This document shows, in pieces, positions 57,071-64,000 of a stretch of DNA of 64,000 nucleotides. The translations under genes and the position numbers were made by a program. The stretch comes from Lepus europaeus (Eukaryota > Chordata > Mammalia > Lagomorpha > Leporidae): positions 181,186,388 to 181,250,387 of the forward strand of contig NC_084827.1 of assembly GCF_033115175.1 (NCBI RefSeq), read 5' to 3'. Positions within the stretch are counted from its first letter, which is position 1. The number at the start of each line of letters is the position of its first letter. The notes under the pieces were generated by a model, which was given only the letters and a program-made list of their open reading frames with translations, was not told the DNA's origin and searched no databases.

Positions 57071-60000
57071 CGCTGCTTTTTACCATTATGTTATCTGGGG
57101 TTGTTAAGTGAAGCCTGTTACCTGTGGCTCCTGGGACCGCCCCTCCCAGCTGTGTCTGTCTCTCTCTCTCTCTGGACTTCAGCTCTCAACACTGCCTACA
57201 ACCCTCTGCCTTCTCCCAGAGACGAAAGAGGTGGATCTGTATTTTACCCTACACTTAGGCCGCACCCTCTAGACAGTCAGAATATCGGAGTCGAAAGGTT
57301 TGAACTTTTCAGTGCTCTGAGGTGGCTGTGTTACTGGAGAGTGATAAAACCCTACCCAGTGGGGAGGTTTTCTCCCTCCCCCTAAAGCAGAAGCCTGGGC
57401 GCTCCTGTTGCCCAATGCGGTCACTGCTCATCTGACTCACCGAGCTCCGGTCCAGCCACCCAGCTCGTAACTCAACGAGGAAGTGACCAGTGCCTGGCAA
57501 AAAACAACTGCTGCAAAGTGCAGGCTCCCGTCCTAGGGAGGTGGCATGCTTGTTCCCACGAGAACCGAGAATTCCAGGAAAACTGAGCTGCTCTGTGCTG
57601 CCGAATCCTGGTTTTCCCGGCACCAGGGTCTTATGGAGCTGACCGGGGTTCTGAGCAGGAGAGAGGGAAGCCAGACCCGGCCAGGCAGGAAGCGGGGGCG
57701 GGCTGTCTGGGACAGATGTTTACTCCCACGTCCCTCTGACCTCGTGACTGGCACTCAGACCTGGATCCAATGTGCCTTGAACTGCTGGTAGCTTGTAGCA
57801 TACAGACTAAACACCGTGCTTAGTTAAGTAAGGATTGTAAATAAAAACTCAGTTTTTCCTTATACACCCTGTCGTGAACTAGGCAGAACTCCACAGATGA
57901 GGAAGCCGAGATGTGGATCAAGGACCCAAACTTGTCCAGAGGTGGAGGCTCCCAGGGCAGGTCGGGCTCGGTCAGCAGTGACGCAGCTCCCCTGACCCCA
58001 AGTCCTGCCCTGCTGCGGCCGCCATGCCCATTCCTCTGCCGCTGTGCAGAGCCAGCCTCCAGCCCTTGGGCGAGGGTGTCTTGTGAGACTTGCAAGTGTG
58101 GGGTCGAGGGCCTCACAAAGCTGTTTCCCTTATAGGCAAGTGTAAATGCTACTTAAAGCTGACAAGCCTGGATCTGCACTGTGTTATTACAAAGCACTGC
58201 TACCTCACCAATCTGCTGGGCCCCTGCTCCTCGCCAAAGTGCAGAGTATCCAATCTAGGAAGAAAGCTACTAGGATGACGACCCCCCCACCACCACCAAT
58301 GGTGTCGCTATCAGAAGGAAGTGGATACATTGTAACTACATGGAAATAATGTATCTGTCTAATCCCAAAAATGAACTTCAAGCTGGGAGGTTAATAAACC
58401 AGTTTGTAATCAGATAAACAAAGATCCAGAGCATTCCCATAATGCCTTTTAAATAATGGAAAAATAAAAATGTCACTTAAAGAAGCAGATGGCAATAAAG
58501 AAATACTCAGGGCACTCAGGGCATGTAGGAAAAAAAACAGTAATAATTTACTGCAGAACACAGGAGATTGAAAAATGAGGAGAGGGATCCCTTGTTTCCC
58601 ACTGAGAAGACTCCCTGTTGAAAAGAAGTTAACCCACCCACCAGTAAAGCCAACGCAGTGTAGATAGACTTCAGGCCGGCAGGGGCAGGAAGACGGGGTG
58701 GTGCTGGTTGGATTAAAGGCTAACAGCTGGAGCGACACTGATCTGGAAAAATAAAGAGTAAGGAGACCAGCCAGGAAATGTTTGAAAAAGAACCACAAGG
58801 GTGATTTTCAGCTTTTTTGTAGCCGACAGTTTCTTTATGGAAGTCTCCATCCCTGCTCAGCTCTTGCTCCTGGTGGCCCGTCACTGCCATCAGCCAAGTC
58901 CACATTCCCTCACCCGAGCACGGGGAAGAGAGCATCCCAGCAACCTGGCAGGTGTTCAGACCCAACCAGACTGGCCCCTTCCACCGCTGTTTCTTTACAT
59001 CTCCTTCCAGTCCTTGTCTGTGTGCGTACGTTTTCACATAGCCCTGCTCGTAATCTGCCTGTCTGGAGACTGAGAGCCCTCAAAGCTTGGGGATCACAGA
59101 ATTCGGGGCCTAATGGGCAGCAGCTGCCTGAAACAGCCAGGGGTCCCCGGGGGCTGCCGTCGGGCTCACAGATCAGGTGACTCAGGTGACTCAGGGAGGT
59201 TCTCCCCCAGACTCCACCCCCTCAAGGAGGCTCTAACCTGCATGTAAGTTGTCATTCCAGGGCCTGTTTTGCAGGGACAAATGTCTGCGGGCTTTTAAAT
59301 AGAATGAGCTGTGAATTCCGGGTCACAGCACCTGTTCAGGTCAGACTGGGTCCCCTGGTGATCTGCAGCCATCGGGGCTGTCCCGTCTGGTGGCTGTGTC
59401 TCTCCCTGCTTTACTCGGGAGGCTGGAAGGGGATGCAGGGTTTGCGCGAAGCTGCACACTAGCATTCGGCAGAGCGGGAGCCACCAGGTTGCCTGCCCAG
59501 CCGTGCTTTGGAGAGTTTGGGGTTGTCTGCACCAGTCCCTGTGTTCTCTGTGTGGGGTGCGGGGCTGTGTGATCTCTGCTCAGCCTCTCCTCTCCCAAGG
59601 GGCCTTCCAGAGGTGCCAACAAGCAAAACCCCATTCGTTCACCTTCTCATTTCTGATGCTTCTTCCCTGACGCTTGGCTCGGTGCCACGGCACTACCTCT
59701 GAGATCTCGGCTTCCAGCTGCCCCCGCCACAGCCTCACCTCCCGCCTCTCTGAGTTCCCAGCGCTGACTTCATTGCTGTCCCCGACACTTAGCCCTGCTT
59801 TTGAGCTCTGGATACAGAGGGAGACGACAGACACTGAAAGATGATGAGTTCCCACGTTTCCCTCCATCCTGACGGTGATTTCTGAGCGTGTTTTGCTGAG
59901 GATCTGTGTCAGCTGACAAGTCAGTGTGTTTCCACGTGTGGGTGCCTTGGATGCAGGTACAGGTACCCCTGAGTCAAGGGTTATCAACTGGGGCAGTTTG

Positions 60001-62199
60001 GGGTGTCACTGCGGGGGCGGGGGAGTCCCTGGCATCCAGTGGGCGGAGATCAGGGTTGCTGCCAGCCGTCCTGTGATGCACAGGGCAGCTACCCGAAGCC
60101 AAGAGTCACTTGACCCCAGAAGTCAAGGGAAACCCTGCTCTGTGCCTACAGTAGGGTTTACCCATAATGCTTAATGCCTGCTTTAATACAGATGCTGCCT
60201 CCGACAGAGACAAGGGGAGGGGCTTCTGGGTAACCTCAGTAAATACAGTGAAACCCACTGGTTGGAAGAAGCGTTTGGAGAGCCTCCAGCAGGTCTAGGG
60301 GCCACGCCCTCCCCATTACACACAGGCAGCTGGCGGGGCGAGGAGTGGGGTACAGAAGTGACGTGGTCAGGAGTGGCTGTTTGATCTCCAGTTATTCCAG
60401 AATTTCCACTCCTGTGCCACACATGTCTCTCCCAGCTGCTGTTCTTCACCGTCCAGCCAACTCCCCTCGAGGTTCGTCTGCAGTCCGCAGTTTTCGAAGG
60501 TGAGGCTTTTGTGTGATGCTGTCCAAGTCTCTGCTGAAGATGCCCAGGTCACAGGCAGTGACGGCAAACAGCTTGTCACTACCTGGCGCTGTCTCTGAGT
60601 TTGGCAGTCGGTGACTGTCTCTGAGCCGTGTCTCAGGGGCCCGACGGTGCAGAGGGAGACCCTCATCTTACCCGAGCATGTGGGCACACACCTCAGTGCT
60701 GCTCGAAGTGCGCTTTACTCCTTCCTTTAGGAAAAGTTGTTTTCTTGGAAAGATTCTTTTCAGGATGCTTTTCTTAGGAACTTCTCCACCTGAGGCTGGA
60801 AAGGTGCCCACTTTTCCTGATGTTTTTGTCTCGCCTTATTCAGGTAATTGCAAGTCAGACTGGCAGCAAAGCGTGCTTTGTAAACCTTTGAATCTGCTCT
60901 AAGCACCCTTAAACTTCGCTGTTTCCCACGGGTACTGTTCAAATTCAGGTTAGAAACACCTGTGTCCCTGAACCTCCAGTGACATTGTCAGTCACATCTG
61001 TAGCCTCGTCGATTTCTGGATTTTCCACCTAATAAGGTAAATGCTTATTTCATGACTCTGATCGTCAGGAACATTCTTTGCTTTCTAGAATCTTAAACTC
61101 ACATGCAGGATGACTGAGACAAAGCCAAGTATACGGGTGAGAGTGTGGAAAAGTGTGTCTATGGCTCCTGCTTTTTTTGATGGAGGAGGGGCTCGCCGTT
61201 TCCTGTTCCTGGGTATATACTGAAATATTTGTTGTGTTTCTTCCCAGCAGGGCCTTGTGTCAGCTAGTGAATGTGGGTGTTGAGACCAGGGCTCCTTTCC
61301 CAAGTTACTCTCTATCGGATCAGAAGCACTTTCAATGGGCCGTCCTGAGAGAGTATATAGATTATTTTTTATTAGAGTTGACAAGGAAGGCTGTTCAGAA
61401 TCTGCTCGTATATGACTGAGAAATTCATAATGGATGCTAGTTGTCTTGTTCTCAGTATTTTTAGAGAAAGTCATTTGATATTTGCAGTGTTGTGTTCAGG
61501 GAAAATAGAACTGGCTTTCCTGAGAGACGCTTTCTTGGATGTATCATTGGCCATCTCCTTGGCCACTGTGCACAGGGTGGGAGTGGCCTCAGGACCACCA
61601 ACCCCAAGGGACGGAGTGGGGAGATGGATACATTTAGGATTGCAGTGGACTTACTGCTCTAGGCACTTTGGGAGATGAACGAGCTAGAAATTATTCTAAA
61701 TGTGGATGGGATTTTGCTCTGACGCAATGTCGCTGGGCTTGCTGGAGCTGCCGGAAGGGCTCCTGCCCAGATGCTAATGAGTGTCCCCCTGGCTGGGCTA
61801 GCCCAGCTCCTGCCACGTCCACTCCTCTGGCTCCCCATCCTCGCTCAGCGCCGCCATTGGCCGTCCCTGGGCAAGCTGCTTCTTGTCTTGTGCCCCCTCC
61901 TGGAAGGTTCAGTTTTCTCGGGCTCATTTAGCTCGGGTCCCACCCTGAGTTGGTTGGCAGGGAGCGGTCTCCTGAGGCCTCAGCCTGCCCCTCCCCACCC
62001 CCCCCTTTCCAACTTCTGCCCCCTCTTCTCAACCTCCAGTCAGGTCCAGGTTTCTTTCATCCTTACTCAAGTACAGACCTCTGCCCAAGCCTGCCCCTTG
62101 GCCCTGCCTCCCTCCTGGGCGGCTGTGTGGCGTTTTAACAATCAGATACAACTGAGTTGCACTTCTTGCAAATTAAAGACCTTCTCAACCTTGTTTGCT
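57071..62199 (+). other. Long repeat-poor intronic stretch
   Basis: About 5 kb with no CSINE, the longest such gap in the intron. A weak MIR-like string lies near 57,890-58,000 (acagatgaggaagccgagat). AT-rich portions lie near 58,330-58,560 and 61,080-61,480. No exon with the LRRFIP1 coding expected next was found. Absence of young repeats can mark selected regulatory DNA, but nothing specific is visible. Confidence 0.5.
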
Positions 62200-62508
62200 T
62201 TTTAAAATGAAAGATTTACTCATTTATTTGAAAGGCAGAGATACAGAGAGAGAAGAAGAGGGAAAGAGAAAGAGAGAGATCTGCTGTCCACTGGTTCACT
62301 CCCCAAATGGCCCCAGTGGCCTGAGCTGGGCTGGTCCAAAGCCAGGAGCCAGGAACTCTGTCCAGGTCTCGCATGTTGGTGCAGGGGTCCAAGCACTTGG
62401 GCCATCTTCCGCTGCTGTTCCAGGCACATGAGCAGGGAGCTGCATGGAAAGTGGAGCAGCCGGGACTTGAACCGATGCCCATATGGGATGCCGGTGCAGC
62501 AGTGCCCA
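62200..62508 (-). mobile_element. CSINE
   Basis: gaaagatttactcatttatt, ctgtccactggttcactccc, gggacttgaaccgatgccc, ending near gatgccggtgcagcagtg. Confidence 0.9.
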
Positions 62509-62883
62509 CCTGCCCTTGTTCACTTTGCTTGGTGGCTGCCAGGGGAGGCCTCTGTTTCCTGATGCTCTGACCATCCCTTCTCACTACCCCGCTCCTATCC
62601 ATTCCGTACTGGAGTGCTGAGACACCTCCCCTCAGCTCTAGCCCAGTACACAATGTACTGTTTTTCCTTCACTGTTAACTGACAGATATGTCCATGCCTG
62701 TCAGCACCTCCACCAAGGCTTTTCCCCACTGATTCAACTTTAACAAAAAACCAAACCTATCACCTTCCTTCTAAAATGGAAAGGGATTTAAAAAGAAAAC
62801 TCTTAGATTTAAAAAGTTGATAAATAGCCAGGTGCTATGTAGTAGTTAGGCAAAGAAAAAATTGTAAAGACGTGTCACGTTGC
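62509..62883 (+). other. Unique intronic sequence
   Basis: AT-richer toward the LTR. Nothing recognised. Confidence 0.5.
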
Positions 62884-63223
62884 TGTGGATTTGTTCTGAG
62901 AGGAGGAGCGAGGTGGGGGCAAGAGGTGCGGAGTCACCACACAGACCCTGAGAGTCGGGTGAAAGCGGGCCAGAGGCGAGCAGCCTGCAGACTCGTTTAT
63001 TTCAGTTGGTAGAGCAGCTTATATAGCCAAGGCAGCCAATCTGGTCAAGGGGCGGTCTATGCCATAACCAATCACACCTTGTTGCCAGGCAGTTTCCAAA
63101 GCCATCCAATCACAGCCTGTTGCCAGGCAGGCTCCGTTGCCAGGTGGGTTTCAAAGCCATTCCTGAGTAACTGATGCTCGCTTGCCAGTGGCCATCTTGG
63201 CATGGCCTTCTCATTCCACCACA
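62884..63223 (-). mobile_element. Solo LTR of an endogenous retrovirus
   Basis: On the minus strand it begins TGTGGTGG and ends ...CCACA, so it has TG...CA termini over about 340 bp. U3 contains two direct repeats of a 24-bp block with a CCAAT box (+ strand 63,068 and 63,105, 37 bp apart) plus a third CCAAT near 63,035. The core has ctatataa (63,019-63,026) followed about 18 bp later by aataaa (62,996-63,001). The GC-rich stretch after that fits R-U5. No gag, pol or env sequence adjoins it, so it is a solo LTR. A target duplication is not clear (gttgc against gtgtc). The family is unassigned; the architecture suggests class I (gamma-like). Confidence 0.7.
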
Positions 63224-63230
63224 GTGTCAT

Positions 63231-63529
63231 TTTTGAATTATTTATTTGAAAGGCAGAGTGACAGAGTTGAGGGTGGGGGTATATATTCCATCCACTGGTT
63301 CACTCCCTAAGTGGCCACAACAGCCAGGGCTGGGCCAGGCCAAAGCCAGGAGCCAGGAACTCCACCCTAGTCTCTCACATGGGTGGCAGGGGCCCAAGTA
63401 CTTGGGCCTTTGGCTGCCTCCCAGGCATGTTAGCAGAGAGCTGGACTGGAATTGGAGCAGCTGACATGTGAACTCGTAACGTGACGTGGGATACTGTTAT
63501 CACAAGCAGGGCTCAATGCACTGTACCGC
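63231..63529 (-). mobile_element. CSINE
   Basis: tgaattatttatttgaaagg, catccactggttcactccct, gccaaagccaggagccagga, agagctggactggaattgga. It abuts the LTR with only about 8 bp between them. Confidence 0.88.
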
Positions 63530-64000
63530 ACAGAATGAAGACATAGCATTTAAAAAGCATTTATTATCCAAGTTACTATAAAAATACAAAATATGATCAA
63601 TGAGAGTTGGTGATAACCCATCAGAATCCTCCATTTTATTAGAAGAATCAGTGGTCCCTCCATCCATCCGTGCCTGCATCCCCCACTGCCCAGCACGTTC
63701 CACGAGAACCTGCTTCCGTGGTAGAAGAACCTGCTCCTGTCTGCATCGTGTGGACTAAAGGAGCCCCGGCCGCGGGCAGCTGTGAGAATGGGTGTGCTCT
63801 CACCTACGAAGCTGCGTAAGAGCTTACCTCTGCTTTCCAGCTGTTCTGGCTGCCCCATGCTCCGCCCTTGGAGGCCGTCAGGACCCCTGCCCCACTGCCG
63901 AGTCCACTTTGGGCCCGAGCTGGGCTGGCTGGGCACAGGACACTCACTGTCTTTGCAGATGGCAGGCAGAGTCTGGTTCCCCATTCGATGTTCCCACTGG
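63530..64000 (+). other. Unique intronic sequence at window end
   Basis: No exon or repeat recognised before the window ends. Confidence 0.5.

Larger units (their letters stand above)
25321..64000 (+). other. LRRFIP1: LRRFIP1 intron 1 (continues beyond window)
   Basis: It begins at the GTGAGG donor after exon 1. No exon with the expected AEARLAAKRAA...EIRMKELERQQKE coding was seen downstream, so the whole remainder is assigned to intron 1. The other known LRRFIP1 first exon (encoding MTSPAAAQ...) was also not seen. The content is SINEs, older repeats, minisatellites and unique intronic DNA, listed separately. Confidence 0.75.

Noticed and set aside
25321..64000. LRRFIP1 common exon 2 or the MTSPAAAQ first exon
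   Set aside because: Neither AEARLAAKRAA nor the alternative N-terminus appears in any + frame.

Overview
This is a window of nuclear genomic DNA from a lagomorph, most probably the European rabbit. The evidence is about forty copies of the lagomorph tRNA-derived C-repeat SINE (CSINE), together with decayed LINE-1, MIR and DNA-transposon remnants, a solo retroviral LTR, and many GC-rich minisatellites. Nothing looks bacterial, viral-genomic or organellar.

Only one protein-coding exon can be supported. Inside a strong CpG island (about 24,760-25,720, + strand) is a first coding exon, 25,231-25,320. It encodes a 30-residue N-terminus (MGTPGSGRKR..., ...AEDDALHQIARE) and ends at a good splice donor (GAG|GTGAGG). 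I recognise this as the alternative N-terminus of LRRFIP1 (leucine-rich repeat flightless-interacting protein 1, also GCF2/TRIP). Everything from 25,321 to the window end (at least 38.7 kb) is then LRRFIP1 intron 1; the common second exon is not in the window. The 24.7 kb upstream is intergenic sequence in which I can support no exon. In human the upstream neighbour is RAB17 (minus strand), but I found no RAB17 exon here.

Layout. 1-10 kb: GC-rich unique DNA with three SINEs and four minisatellites (2.7-3.6, 5.7-6.2, 7.3-7.6, 9.7-9.9 kb). 10-18 kb: an old interspersed repeat, SINEs (one nested in another with a clean 17-bp target duplication) and a 680-bp CA-rich array. 18.6-21.7 kb: an old LINE-1 on the minus strand broken by three SINEs, then a second L1-like segment. 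21.7-24.7 kb: a 62-bp tandem duplication, two SINEs and unique upstream DNA. 24.7-25.7 kb: promoter and exon 1 of LRRFIP1. 26-37 kb: intron with a CA/GA-rich array, a 34-bp minisatellite, MIRs, a DNA-transposon scrap and a very homogeneous 54-bp VNTR. 37-46.6 kb: the densest SINE cluster, with several inverted pairs. 46.6-62 kb: mostly unique intron with an AT-rich island, a small palindromic mariner-like element and an L1 3' remnant. 62-64 kb: SINEs flanking a solo LTR.

I do not see a new biological system. The most useful leads are the LRRFIP1 promoter with its strand-composition switch and possible upstream in-frame start, the 54-bp VNTR with two CTCF-like motifs per unit, a 17-bp trimer of CACGTG E-boxes in the intron, the solo LTR with a very compact TATA/AATAAA core, and the nested and inverted SINEs. 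Repeat boundaries were judged by eye and are approximate to about 10 bp unless a target duplication fixes them.
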